From positions 1-64,000 of the forward strand of contig JAEKLQ010000042.1 of assembly GCA_019509785.1 (NCBI GenBank): a stretch of 64,000 nucleotides of DNA, in the 5' to 3' direction. The translations under genes and the position numbers were made by a program. The notes beneath the pieces are model-generated. The model did not search any database and was not told where the DNA came from. It saw only the letters and a program-made list of their open reading frames with translations. Within the stretch, counting starts at the first letter, position 1, and each line of letters starts with the position of its first letter. Below, in pieces: positions 30,810-39,916 of the stretch. This DNA comes from Fibrobacterota bacterium. Its GTDB lineage: Bacteria > Fibrobacterota > Fibrobacteria > UBA11236.

Positions 30810-32171
30810 ATGCCAATGCCTAAACCCGCGCCCTTTTTTGCCCTATCCCTGCTCGGCAGGCTTCCCATTCTCGCCGCCTTGGCCTGGGCGGGGGAAGCGG
30901 GCGCCCAGCAAACCATCACCAAGACCATATCGACCTCCCCTGATCTTATCGCCGCCTTCGCCGTAGCCGATCAGAACCCTGCGAATACCTATGTGCTGAA
31001 CCTTACCTGGCGGAGGGATGCCAGCGGCGCCACCGTCCTATGGAAACCCCAAAGCCCGGTTACCCTGACCAAGGGAAAGGTACAGGTTGTCGGCTCGACT
31101 TCGCATTTGAACCCGGATCGGTACGTTTTCGACGGGGAAGGGAAACGGCAGCTTTTCGTAGTGCAGGCGGCCTCGGGCTTTAAGCCGACTTTGACGTTGA
31201 GCGGCCTTACCGTCCAGCACGGCAAGAGCACTTCATCCGGAGGCGGGCTACAAGCGTTCGACGCCTGGGATATACAGATTTATTGGTGCATTTTCGCCAA
31301 TAACGCGTCCAACACCTTGGGCGGCGGGATTTTCATGCAGAACGTGCATAATTTCTACATGGTGCACTCCGAAGTCGATTTCAACCTGAACGGTCAGTAC
31401 CCTGATTTCTGCGGCAACGGCCAAATGGGGGGCGGCGGCGGCATTTTCATGGGGAGCGGCGCCAATACCGATCTTCATTACGCGGCCATCCACTGGTCCA
31501 CCGTTTTCCAGAATACGGCTTGCCGTGGCGGAGGGATAATGGCGAACGGGCCGATCCAACTGACCATGACCAATAATTCCATTATCGAAAACAAAGCGGC
31601 GCAATTCGGCGGAGGTATGTACCTGAACTTCAGTACCGCCTTTACCCAATTGTACTTCAATACCATCGCGGGGAATCATGCCGGGGTCCTCAATCAGACC
31701 GTATCGGGATATCCCCGCACCGCCGGAGGAGTGGCTTTCTCCGATTACACCGGTGATAACCTCTGGACCGGGAACGTGATCGCGTCGAATTTCGTCGACT
31801 TCCCCCAAACCGACAACGGGGCGCCCGCGTATCGAACCGACGATTGCTATACGCTATCGGGAGCCAGGAACGGCAGGCCGTACAACAATTTCCTTGGTCT
31901 CCTCTCCAATTGCACCCAACTGGGTTCGTTCGGCGCCTGGGGGATCGGAAGCGCGATGAATCCCGCCAATCCTAAACTCACGGGCCCGAATTTGCCGGTC
32001 AATGCCAATGGTTTCAGCATGTACGTCTACTCGCCGGCATCGGACAGCCCGTTGCGCGGCAACTACCATTCCTCCGGTTCCGGGTACGTTTGCCCCGCGG
32101 ATGATGAAATGGGCACCCGCCGTCCGGTCACCGGAAGTTGCGATATAGGCGCGATCGAATACAAGCCCTAG
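30810..32171 (+). CDS. secreted parallel beta-helix protein
   Basis: A 453-residue exported protein (signal peptide to about residue 33, GEAGAQ) made of a right-handed beta-helix: repeats such as GGGLQAFDAWDIQIY, GGGIFMQNVHN, GGGGGIFMGSG, GGGIMANGPI and GGGMYLNFST stack one strand per turn. It ends in CDIGAIEYKP, the common choice-of-anchor Q ending. Proteins of this type are surface or polysaccharide-associated; catalytic residues of pectate lyases are not evident. ATG behind GGAGGAC. It converges with the NrfD gene with only eight bases between stops. Confidence 0.8.
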   Translation: MPMPKPAPFFALSLLGRLPILAALAWAGEAGAQQTITKTISTSPDLIAAFAVADQNPANTYVLNLTWRRDASGATVLWKPQSPVTLTKGKVQVVGSTSHLNPDRYVFDGEGKRQLFVVQAASGFKPTLTLSGLTVQHGKSTSSGGGLQAFDAWDIQIYWCIFANNASNTLGGGIFMQNVHNFYMVHSEVDFNLNGQYPDFCGNGQMGGGGGIFMGSGANTDLHYAAIHWSTVFQNTACRGGGIMANGPIQLTMTNNSIIENKAAQFGGGMYLNFSTAFTQLYFNTIAGNHAGVLNQTVSGYPRTAGGVAFSDYTGDNLWTGNVIASNFVDFPQTDNGAPAYRTDDCYTLSGARNGRPYNNFLGLLSNCTQLGSFGAWGIGSAMNPANPKLTGPNLPVNANGFSMYVYSPASDSPLRGNYHSSGSGYVCPADDEMGTRRPVTGSCDIGAIEYKP

Positions 32172-32179
32172 CCCCGTAT

Positions 32180-33757
32180 TCAGGCATGCCGGGCGGCGTG
32201 CGCCCGGGTCGCCGGGTGGCGCGGCTTCACCTCGGGAACGATCTCGTAAACGATGGAGGAGATGAAGCACGTCATGATCCCGGCGATGAAGATGACGGGG
32301 CTGAAGGGCAGGAGCGGATCCAGTTTCGCATTGGTGCCGAAGCGGGCGGAAAGCAGGAACCCGACCACCACCAGGGTTAGCCCGACGACCAGGGTAAGGC
32401 CGAAGAGGAGCAGGCGTCTTACGTGGCTGGCCTTGCTCTCCTGCAGGTCTATCTGCAATAATGGCTCCTCGTGGTCAACCGTATGCAGAGGCAGGATCGG
32501 GAACACCTTCAGGAAGGTAAGGTAAGCCATGGCGCCGGCGGCTGTCAGTCCCAATACCACGCCGCATTCCACCAAAGTGGGGAAATAATAGCCGTGCCGG
32601 TAAGGCAGCAGGGTGCCGTGGGTTTGCGAAGGGATCACGATGATGAAACGTTTGGCGACGGCGGCGACGTTCACGAGCACGCCCGCCAGCACATGCAGGC
32701 CGATGCTGGTCCGTCCGCGCACGTACTGGAAGAACAGCAGAAAGAAGGACGCCAGCAGGCAACCGACCGCGGTCCAGAAATATCCGGAGTAGACCCCGGA
32801 CACGATCTCATGGGCCACTTCCTTGTCCATGGCCGGGCCGGCGTAATGGGCCGTCAGCTCTTCGACGATGATGAAATAGATGTACACCACGCACAGGATC
32901 ATCAGCATGATGCCCAGCCACTTGAAGCTTTTCTCGGTGATGGTCGCCTTCAGGTCCAGGAAATGCCTGAGCGCGGCGGCGATGATGAGGATGATGCCGG
33001 TGCCGGAAATCCCCGCCATGACCACGAATCCTGGCGCCTGCAGGGCGCTATACCACCCCGGCCGGCTGGACTGGATTCCGAAGATGAAGCCTAAGGTGGA
33101 GTGGGCCGTGATGAGCAAGGGCAGGATGAGCAGGGAAAGCCAGAAGCTGGAGTTGGCGTGGCGGTTGAACGCGTCGGGGGTGGAATTGAATCCCATCGCC
33201 CATATCCGGTAGAACAGGCGCAAGGGCCAGAACTTGGTCCGTTCGGCGAGATAGGCGGCGTCCGGACGGCCGGAGAGGAAGAAATACACGACGCTGGCGA
33301 ACAGGTAGCCGGAAATGACCAAGGTGAAGGTCCCGAAGAACGGGGACATGACGCGCGCGTAGCGGGGCAGGTTCAAGAGGCCGCTCAGGGGGCGCCCGAG
33401 ATCGGCCAGGATGCAGCAAGCCCCCAAGGACAGGGCGATGATGGTCAAGAGCTCCGCCATGCGGGCCAGGGGTTTCAGATCCTGGATCCCGAAAAGCCGG
33501 ATCATGGCCGAGATGGAAATGCCCGCGAAGCTCACGCCGATGAAGAAGACCACGAATACGATGTAGAGCCCCCAGGAGGCGCCCCCCACCCCGATGGTAC
33601 GGAGGCCGCCGACGGTTTCGCCATCGATCACCTGCCGCGAATAGGAATAGACGCCGAAGGCGAAGACGAGGAAAAGCGCTACCATGGTCGCGATCCAGGC
33701 GGGGCCGAACTTGCCGAGGCCTAGGCGGGTGGGCTTGGAGGATCCTTCGATGAACAT
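32180..33757 (-). CDS. NrfD/PsrC-type integral membrane subunit
   Basis: A 525-residue protein with about ten membrane helices of the NrfD/PsrC/HybB family, the quinone-binding membrane anchor of CISM complexes (polysulfide reductase, Qrc, alternative complex III). Start ATG 33757, five bases after the Fe-S gene stop; the open frame extends upstream into that gene. Conserved features include WGLYIVFVVFFIGVSF and FAGISISAM near the second helix and a long loop GFNSTPDAFNRHANSSFW. Last gene of the operon. Quinol oxidation at the periplasmic side with transfer to the Fe-S subunit is inferred. Confidence 0.88.
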   Translation of the reverse strand: MFIEGSSKPTRLGLGKFGPAWIATMVALFLVFAFGVYSYSRQVIDGETVGGLRTIGVGGASWGLYIVFVVFFIGVSFAGISISAMIRLFGIQDLKPLARMAELLTIIALSLGACCILADLGRPLSGLLNLPRYARVMSPFFGTFTLVISGYLFASVVYFFLSGRPDAAYLAERTKFWPLRLFYRIWAMGFNSTPDAFNRHANSSFWLSLLILPLLITAHSTLGFIFGIQSSRPGWYSALQAPGFVVMAGISGTGIILIIAAALRHFLDLKATITEKSFKWLGIMLMILCVVYIYFIIVEELTAHYAGPAMDKEVAHEIVSGVYSGYFWTAVGCLLASFFLLFFQYVRGRTSIGLHVLAGVLVNVAAVAKRFIIVIPSQTHGTLLPYRHGYYFPTLVECGVVLGLTAAGAMAYLTFLKVFPILPLHTVDHEEPLLQIDLQESKASHVRRLLLFGLTLVVGLTLVVVGFLLSARFGTNAKLDPLLPFSPVIFIAGIMTCFISSIVYEIVPEVKPRHPATRAHAARHA

Positions 33758-33762
33758 ACGGG

Positions 33763-34659
33763 TCAGCCTTCCTTTCCCTCGTTGAGGAGGGGCTTTTCCT
33801 TGCCCAGGAAGAAGACCTTGGGACGGGTTCCCAATTCTTCCAGCAAGCGCTGGGCCCTGGGACTGGCGGCCATGCGCGAGACCAGGCTTTCGGGATCGTT
33901 CAGATCCCCGAAGATGATGGCCTCCGTCGGGCACGATTGCGCGCAGGCGGGCAGCAGCCTTACGTCCTTGTCGGTGATCTCACGACCATCGATCTTGGCC
34001 TGTTCCTTCAGGTTCTTGATGCGATGCACGCAGAAGGTGCATTTCTCCACCACGCCTTCGGGCCGGGTAGCCACGTCGGGGTTCAGGGCCTGCTGATAGG
34101 TTTCCGGGAACTCCGGCTCGGTCCAGTTGAAATAACGGCGGGAGTAGGGACAGGCGACCTGGCAGTAGCGGCAACCGATGCATCGATCCCAAACCTGCGC
34201 CACGATGCCTTCTTCGGTCTGGAAGGTGGCGTTCACCGGGCAGACCTTCACGCACGGGGGATTATCGCAATGCATGCAAGGGGTGGGGCGCATCTGATCT
34301 TCGGCCCCGGCTTCGCCATTGATGGGGAGCATGGTCATCCAACTGATATCCGTGCCGGCTTTGCGGTGCGAATCCCCAGTGGTCGGAACGTTGTTCTCCA
34401 CCTTGCAGGCCACCACGCAGGCGCCGCATCCCGAGCAGAGATCGAGATCGATGGCCATGCCCCATTTCGGGACCTTGCCCGTGCGGGTGTTGATGTATCC
34501 CTTTTTCCCGTCCGGCTTGATTTCGGGGGAGGCCGCGGCAGCCGCCTTGGCCATGCCCGCCAGGGGAAGGGCCGCCAGCATCTTGAGGAAGGACTTGCGG
34601 TCCATGCCTCCCAGCTTCTCCCCTTCCGTCGAATTCGTTTTCCGGTTGAACATTTTCAT
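33763..34659 (-). CDS. four-cluster ferredoxin-type subunit (DmsB/PsrB/NrfC-like)
   Basis: A 298-residue iron-sulfur protein with four cluster motifs: CSGCGACVVAC, CMHCDNPPCVKVC, CIGCRYCQVAC and CTFC with CAQSC. The N-terminus (MDRKSFLKMLAALPLAGM) resembles a Tat leader without the twin arginine (Asp-Arg-Lys), so it may travel with the Tat-exported partner. Start ATG 34659 overlaps the stop of the molybdopterin-type gene (ATGA). It links the large subunit to the NrfD anchor. Confidence 0.92.
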   Translation of the reverse strand: MKMFNRKTNSTEGEKLGGMDRKSFLKMLAALPLAGMAKAAAAASPEIKPDGKKGYINTRTGKVPKWGMAIDLDLCSGCGACVVACKVENNVPTTGDSHRKAGTDISWMTMLPINGEAGAEDQMRPTPCMHCDNPPCVKVCPVNATFQTEEGIVAQVWDRCIGCRYCQVACPYSRRYFNWTEPEFPETYQQALNPDVATRPEGVVEKCTFCVHRIKNLKEQAKIDGREITDKDVRLLPACAQSCPTEAIIFGDLNDPESLVSRMAASPRAQRLLEELGTRPKVFFLGKEKPLLNEGKEG

Positions 34660-37055
34660 GCCTTTGCGATGCGGACGCGGGTGATGCGATTGGAGACGAT
34701 GCCGCTCAAGGGATCGAAGTGCGCGGCCATGATATGTTTGGGATTTTCCCCGCGGCCCTTGGCGAACCGGCCCATCTGGGTATGCCCCCGGCCCAACGCC
34801 ATCAGGACCACGTCGGGGGAGATTTTCTCGCGCAGCATGGCGTAAGCCTTGATCTTGCCGAGCGGGGATTCCACCCATAGGGGATCTCCCTGCCGCAGGC
34901 CCACCCGCGCGGCGGTCTCCGCGTTGATCTCGGCCCAGGATAGCCAGCTCTCCGTTCCGGTCAGGCCTTTTTGCAGGCCCGCCAGTTCCACCAGCAATGG
35001 GATGTTCTCCCCGCTGCCCTCGGCATAGGTGATGTCCTTATAGGCGAAGAGCAGCAGCGGGAAATCCTTTTCCGCGCCTTCGAAGACGGCGGGCTCGGAA
35101 TGCGGGAGGCAGGCCTCGGCCAACGCTCCCTTGCCCAGGGATTTGAGGTAAGCCTCGGGAGCGAGCTTGTTGAGGGCCGCGGAACCCGCGATCTTGGCCT
35201 CCGCCGCCGAGGAATAGAATTCGAATTTACCGGAAGAGGTGCGGAAGGCGGCCTTCCAATTCTCGGCCGGCGAAGGATCGTCGTTCCAACAACCCACCTT
35301 GGCCAGCTTCTTGAGGAAATCCGCCGGATCGTCTTCCACGATGGAGCCGCGTTTGGCGCGGGCGATACCGGAGAGGCGTTCCTCCATGGCCGCCCGGAAA
35401 TCCTTCCAAGGAAACGCCTCCGCTACCGTACCTCCCAGGTTACGGGCGATCCCAAAAATGGCGTCGCCCGAGTGCTTGGTGCCGTAGAGCGGTTCGACCA
35501 CGGGCTTGCGGATGCCGATGGTGGCCCGGAAACCCAGGGGAGGGGGCAAAGCCTCTTCCCAGCGTTCCAAGTAGGTATGATCGGGAAGGATCAGATCGGA
35601 TTCGTACGCGCTCTCGTCCATGAAGGGGGAGAAGCTGACGATGAAGGGGATCTTGGCGAAGGCCTGGCGGAACCGTTCCGGATTATTCCGGCTGAAGAGC
35701 GGATTCGCGTAGTAGAGGAACAGGGCTTCCGCCGGGTAAGGAGTTTCCGCCAATACGGATTCGGGAAAAGCGTCCGCGACCGATGAGGAGAAGGGGAAGC
35801 GCTCCTTGCCCCGCCCGTCCAAGGATGGTTTCGCCAGCCCCGCGGCGGCGATATCGTCCGGTTTCAGGCCGGCCCAATCGGCCAAGGGCAGATCCCGCCT
35901 GGCTACGATGCCTCCCGGCCTTTCCAGATTCCCGAGCAAAGCGTTCAAAGCCAAAACGGCGCGGGCGATCTCGAGCCCGTTCGACGTGGAGAGAGAACGC
36001 GCGTCCACCACCACCACCGAAGGCCTCGAGACGTGCAATTGCTCCGCCAGGCGGAGGATGCGCTCCTCGGGAATGCCGGTGCGCTCGGCGGTCGCCGCGG
36101 GGGTGTAGGCCTTGAGGACTTCCTGGAAGCGATCGAAGCCTACGGTATGGGCTTCGATGAAGGCTTTGTCGTGCCATCCCTGCTCCACCAGGATATGGGC
36201 GAGGCCCAAGGCGAGCACGTCGTAGGTACCCATCTTGCGCAACCGGATCCAATCATCGGCGATCTTGGCGGTGGCGGTGAAGTTGGGATCCACGTGGGTG
36301 ATGAAAGAGCGGCGGGTGGGATTCCCCCGACGGAACGCGCCGGTGCCGCGGGCGAAATGGATGCCGTTGCAGGTGGATTCGAAAATGCCCGAACCCAGGC
36401 TCAATAGGAAGGACGTGTGGTCGGCGTCGTAACCGGGAATTTCCGGCACGCCCATCATCAGGTCCATCGCCTGCACCAGGGCGCCTTCCCCGGCGGCCAG
36501 GGGATCGAAAAAATTAGGGGTTCCGTAGGCCGCGCAGAAGCGTTCCAACGTCTCTTTCATGAAGCCGCGCGGCCGGCCGCAGAGTACGGCGAGCTTATGG
36601 GCCTCGCCCCGGGAACGCAGCGAACCCAGGCGCTTGGCCGTTTCGGCCAAGGCTTCATCCCAGGAGATCGGTTTCCATTTGCCTTCCCCGCGCGCGCCTT
36701 CGCGCAGGAGCGGGCCTTTGATGCGGTCCGGATCGTAGAGGGTGAAGAGACCAGTCTGGCCTTTGGGCCCCAGCTTGCCGTCCACCTGGACGGATTGGGG
36801 GTTGCCGTTGATCTTCACGGCGCGGCCTTCGACCACCCGCACCATGATGCCGCAGTTGACCGGGCATTGGGCGCAAGAGGAGGCGATGTTTTTTTCCTCG
36901 CCTATGTACCATCCGTCCGCTCCGGGGACGGGGGGCTTATCGCGGGGCAGGGCGAATTCATCTTTCTTTTTGAAGCAGCCGGCGAGCAATCCCGCCGCGC
37001 CTACGGCGCCGGATATCTTGAGGAATTTCCTGCGACCGCTTTCCTTGGTGTCCAT
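34656..37055 (-). CDS. molybdopterin-oxidoreductase-family subunit, probably without active Mo site
   Basis: A 799-residue member of the molybdopterin oxidoreductase family with a Tat leader (GRRKFLKISG) and lipobox LLAGC (Cys 27), so a lipid-anchored periplasmic subunit. The N-terminal cluster motif has Cys61, Cys64 and Cys68, but the fourth cysteine is Gly96 (KLGPKG). At the place where the Mo-binding Cys, Ser or Sec would sit (GTPNFFDPLAAGEGAL) no such residue is evident. This recalls QrcB and ActB, which are non-catalytic Mo-family proteins in menaquinone:cytochrome oxidoreductases. Third gene of the five-gene operon. Confidence 0.87.
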   Translation of the reverse strand: MDTKESGRRKFLKISGAVGAAGLLAGCFKKKDEFALPRDKPPVPGADGWYIGEEKNIASSCAQCPVNCGIMVRVVEGRAVKINGNPQSVQVDGKLGPKGQTGLFTLYDPDRIKGPLLREGARGEGKWKPISWDEALAETAKRLGSLRSRGEAHKLAVLCGRPRGFMKETLERFCAAYGTPNFFDPLAAGEGALVQAMDLMMGVPEIPGYDADHTSFLLSLGSGIFESTCNGIHFARGTGAFRRGNPTRRSFITHVDPNFTATAKIADDWIRLRKMGTYDVLALGLAHILVEQGWHDKAFIEAHTVGFDRFQEVLKAYTPAATAERTGIPEERILRLAEQLHVSRPSVVVVDARSLSTSNGLEIARAVLALNALLGNLERPGGIVARRDLPLADWAGLKPDDIAAAGLAKPSLDGRGKERFPFSSSVADAFPESVLAETPYPAEALFLYYANPLFSRNNPERFRQAFAKIPFIVSFSPFMDESAYESDLILPDHTYLERWEEALPPPLGFRATIGIRKPVVEPLYGTKHSGDAIFGIARNLGGTVAEAFPWKDFRAAMEERLSGIARAKRGSIVEDDPADFLKKLAKVGCWNDDPSPAENWKAAFRTSSGKFEFYSSAAEAKIAGSAALNKLAPEAYLKSLGKGALAEACLPHSEPAVFEGAEKDFPLLLFAYKDITYAEGSGENIPLLVELAGLQKGLTGTESWLSWAEINAETAARVGLRQGDPLWVESPLGKIKAYAMLREKISPDVVLMALGRGHTQMGRFAKGRGENPKHIMAAHFDPLSGIVSNRITRVRIAKA

Positions 37056-37071
37056 CAGCGTCCGCCCCTTC

Positions 37072-37647
37072 TCATTTGTGGCAAGTGGTGCATTCCCACT
37101 CCGCCTGCTTCTGCTTGTGGCATGCCGTGCATTTGGACATGGTGAGGTAATTGATGTCGGGGACGGTCACCGGTTGGTTCACCTTGCGCATGTCCCGATG
37201 GCAATCCCAGCATTTCATCTTGCCCAAGGCGATATGCGCCCGGTGCGAGAAATAGACGTGGCCGGGCAACCTATCGACCACGACCCACGGGATTTCCTTG
37301 CCGCTTTCCAGGTACTCGCGCACCTTGGGCTCTTCGGGATCCTTACCTTGCGGCTCGGAGTGGCAATCCTTGCAGTCCTTGAGCTTGGGAAGGGTGGCAT
37401 GCACCCCCTTCTCCGCGAACTTGTGGCAGTCCTTGCAATCCATATCCTCGGCCTTGATATGGACCGCATGATCGAATCGCAAGGGCTGCTTGACTGGATC
37501 GGGCGCGAGCCCCAGCCGCGAGGCTATCGATGCCCCGGGCCCCGATGCGGCGGCGCCCGGCGTGGCGCCCTTATCGCAGCTGAGGAGAGCTACGGTCAGG
37601 GCGGCCAAGGCCATGCCTGCGGCGAGAAGGCTTTTCCAGGATGACAT
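37072..37647 (-). CDS. pentahaem cytochrome c lipoprotein
   Basis: A 191-residue lipoprotein (lipobox LLSC) with five CxxCH haem sites (CKDCH twice, CWDCH, CTACH, CTTCH) and His-rich partners (FDHAVHIKAED, FSHRAHIALGK) for bis-His ligation, as in cytochrome c7/ActA/QrcA-type subunits. It immediately precedes the molybdopterin-family gene and should carry electrons from the complex into the periplasm. Confidence 0.92.
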   Translation of the reverse strand: MSSWKSLLAAGMALAALTVALLSCDKGATPGAAASGPGASIASRLGLAPDPVKQPLRFDHAVHIKAEDMDCKDCHKFAEKGVHATLPKLKDCKDCHSEPQGKDPEEPKVREYLESGKEIPWVVVDRLPGHVYFSHRAHIALGKMKCWDCHRDMRKVNQPVTVPDINYLTMSKCTACHKQKQAEWECTTCHK

Positions 37648-37678
37648 GTCCGACTTCCTTCCCGGCTGCGGGGATCGC

Positions 37679-38080
37679 TTATTTCTTCTTGGGGACGTCG
37701 AACTTCAGATCCGATGCGAGCCATTCGGTGATCACCTTCAGATCGTCCTCGGAGCCCTTGTACTTCTTCTTATGCTTGTGGCCCTCGACCTCGACTTCCT
37801 TTTTCAGCCATTTGGCGAACCAGGCCGCATCGTGGTCCTTGCCGACCGCGGAAAGATCCGGTGGATCGATTTTCTTGCCGTTCTCATCCAAGACGGCGTC
37901 GTCGTCATCGCCATCCGACTTGACCTTGGTGATCTTGAGGGCGTCGATGGAATGGCATTGCGTGCATTTGCCCTGCTTGAACAGCTTAAGCCCGGCGGCG
38001 TCCTCCGCCTTCACGGGCGCGGCCGTCGCGCAGAGCAAGGCGATTCCCATCCCCATCGATGCCAGCGTTAACTTCAACAT
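37679..38080 (-). CDS. monohaem cytochrome c
   Basis: A 133-residue exported cytochrome (signal peptide to APVKAED) with one haem site CTQCH and an unusually acidic loop (SDGDDDDAVLDENG) followed by a lysine-rich helix (GHKHKKKYKGSEDD). ATG 38080 follows GGAGAGGACAGGA; the open frame upstream is not used. First gene of the CISM operon. The charged loops may guide docking to partner cytochromes. Confidence 0.88.
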   Translation of the reverse strand: MLKLTLASMGMGIALLCATAAPVKAEDAAGLKLFKQGKCTQCHSIDALKITKVKSDGDDDDAVLDENGKKIDPPDLSAVGKDHDAAWFAKWLKKEVEVEGHKHKKKYKGSEDDLKVITEWLASDLKFDVPKKK

Positions 38081-38657
38081 ATTCCTGTCCTCTCCTTCCG
38101 CCGGTTCCCGGCTACCACGAATAGCGTTGCTTCGATTCCGCGCTGTCGGGTTTCCCCGTCGTAATCCCAACTAGAGCAAACTTGGATCCAATAATCGGAA
38201 CGGCATTCGGAAGCGGACCGGTGGCGCTGGCTGGACCGGATTCAAGGTTGCGATCGCGCGCTAGGGCGGTAAACCAGGGGTTGTTCCTGAATTATTGGCA
38301 GCGAAGTCGGGGTCCATTTTGCCAAAGTTGCATTTGGGCCCTCCCCGACCCCGGGGAGAAGGAACGGCTGCGACTCCGGTGCGCACCTCTGTTTTCCCGT
38401 TGAAATTTCCCTGCGCGGCCGAAGAGCGGTCTGTCGCGAACGGAAGGGCGGAGCGGAATTCCTTGCGGCTTCCCCGCGATCTCACCTCCTCCTAATCGCG
38501 AAAATTCAGGATATCGGGATGAGTTCCCATCGGGCCGAAGATGAGAAATCATCCGAATCTCCCCATCCGGCCCTCGCGCTAAAACCCAATTCCAAGCGGT
38601 GTTCGAGTGCGTCGCGAAGCCCCGCATTAAGCTCGTAGGAACGAGGCGGAAACGGCT
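38081..38657. other. divergent control region between CISM and porin-cytochrome operons
   Basis: About 580 bases with no supported gene; the reading frames here are arginine- and proline-rich and lack ribosome sites. It contains a weak match to the shared dyad (TCCA, TTT, TGCC, 38313-38323). I see no clear promoter for the leftward CISM operon. Confidence 0.5.
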
Positions 38658-38673
38658 TGGCATAGCAATCGCT
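38658..38673 (+). promoter_or_regulatory. possible sigma-54 promoter of the porin-cytochrome operon
   Basis: TGGCAT, five bases, TCGCT: GG and GC are correctly ten bases apart, with one mismatch in the -12 (TCGC for TTGC). It is 34 bases before the porin ATG. No good activator dyad lies at the expected distance, so this is weaker than the three other cases. Confidence 0.45.
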
Positions 38674-38707
38674 TTCTATCGGCGGCAACCAAGGAAGGAG
38701 TAACGGT

Positions 38708-39916
38708 ATGCCATCGCGACCCTTGAGCACAGCCCTACTCATTCTCGCATCCGTCTCGGCCGCCGCGCGGGCCGACTACGTGAACGGCGCGGTATCCCTG
38801 GGCGGATATGTCCTCGACGCCAAGGACGCTCCCCACGACGGCAACGTCTACCAAATGGAGCGCATCAACGTATCGGCCCTTAAGAACGGCGTCGCCCTGC
38901 GCGCTTCCTACGGGTATTCCGATTTCTACGACAAACGCCCCAATACCTACATGAACTCGAACCGCCTCGCTTTGGCCAACGCCAGCTATACCCCGGCGAA
39001 CATGGGCTGGCTCAGCGTGGCGGCGGGCCGCGACTTCGAACCCATGATTTTCCGCTCCCTCTACTATGACGGGGGCGACTTGCGGCTCCGTTACAACGGA
39101 ATCGCGACGGCCGAACTGTTCGGAGGCTACGGAGTCCCGACCGTTTACCAAGAGAACGTGGTCGATTTCGATGGCGATAAGGCGCTCATCGGCGGCAAGC
39201 TCACCTTCGCCCCCATCTCGGCCCTGGCGATCCGCCTGGACGGCCTGGTCAACGGGACCACGGACGATGGCACGCTGGGAGAGGAAGTACAAGGCAGCCT
39301 GGGCGACCGCGTCACCTTGAACGCGAGCTCGGCGTTCCGCCTGGATTCATCGAACTTCTCCCAGGCGGAGATAGCGGCCGTAGCACGGGTACGCAGCCAC
39401 GACGAAGCCCAGATACGCTACGGCATGATCGACAACCGGATCGACTCCACCCGTACCTACGACTACTTCGTGAACCCCGAACACCAGTACCTGATGGCGG
39501 GATACACCCTGGCCGTGAACGAAGAGGCCAGCCTGGCCGTCGATTACGGCCTCATCCAGTACCGGAGATCGGGCGGGCAAAGTTTCGACGCCCGGCTCAA
39601 CGCCTACGGGGCTTTCCTCAAGGTGGGCAAGGAAATCGGGACCATCCCCAAGGCCCTGGACATGCGGCTCGGCTACGGCGGCACCTTCCAGAGCCGATAC
39701 CGGATCGACGTCTCTGCCGGCTACGTGAACTACGACGTGGACGACCAGAATACGGACCTGCGCGCCTACGACTTTTCCCTGCAACCCACCCTCCTCTTGC
39801 CCCGCGGCCTGGAAATCACCGCGGCCTATGAATTACTCCACAACCGCCTTTACGACCGCGACCATCGGTTCTTCTTCGGCGTAAAGGAAAACTTCCACCG
39901 GGGGCTCTCCAAATGA
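38708..39916 (+). CDS. outer-membrane beta-barrel of a porin-cytochrome conduit
   Basis: A 402-residue protein with signal peptide (to ARADYVNG) and alternating amphipathic strands through the whole length, ending HRFFFGVKENFHRG, typical of an outer-membrane barrel. The size fits the barrels of Geobacter-type porin-cytochrome complexes rather than the larger MtrB. ATG has AAGGAAGGAG upstream. It overlaps the nonahaem gene by ATGA and is followed by two haem lipoproteins, so it is probably the sheath through which a cytochrome crosses the outer membrane. A general porin remains possible. Confidence 0.78.
   Translation: MPSRPLSTALLILASVSAAARADYVNGAVSLGGYVLDAKDAPHDGNVYQMERINVSALKNGVALRASYGYSDFYDKRPNTYMNSNRLALANASYTPANMGWLSVAAGRDFEPMIFRSLYYDGGDLRLRYNGIATAELFGGYGVPTVYQENVVDFDGDKALIGGKLTFAPISALAIRLDGLVNGTTDDGTLGEEVQGSLGDRVTLNASSAFRLDSSNFSQAEIAAVARVRSHDEAQIRYGMIDNRIDSTRTYDYFVNPEHQYLMAGYTLAVNEEASLAVDYGLIQYRRSGGQSFDARLNAYGAFLKVGKEIGTIPKALDMRLGYGGTFQSRYRIDVSAGYVNYDVDDQNTDLRAYDFSLQPTLLLPRGLEITAAYELLHNRLYDRDHRFFFGVKENFHRGLSK

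Noticed and set aside
38313-38323. Member of the shared dyad set before the porin operon
   Set aside because: TCCA-TTT-TGCC breaks the core at one position and lies 335 bases from the candidate promoter.
38292-38663. Reading frames in the CISM/porin intergenic region as genes
   Set aside because: Arg-, Pro- and Ser-rich products, no ribosome sites, and overlapping in several frames.
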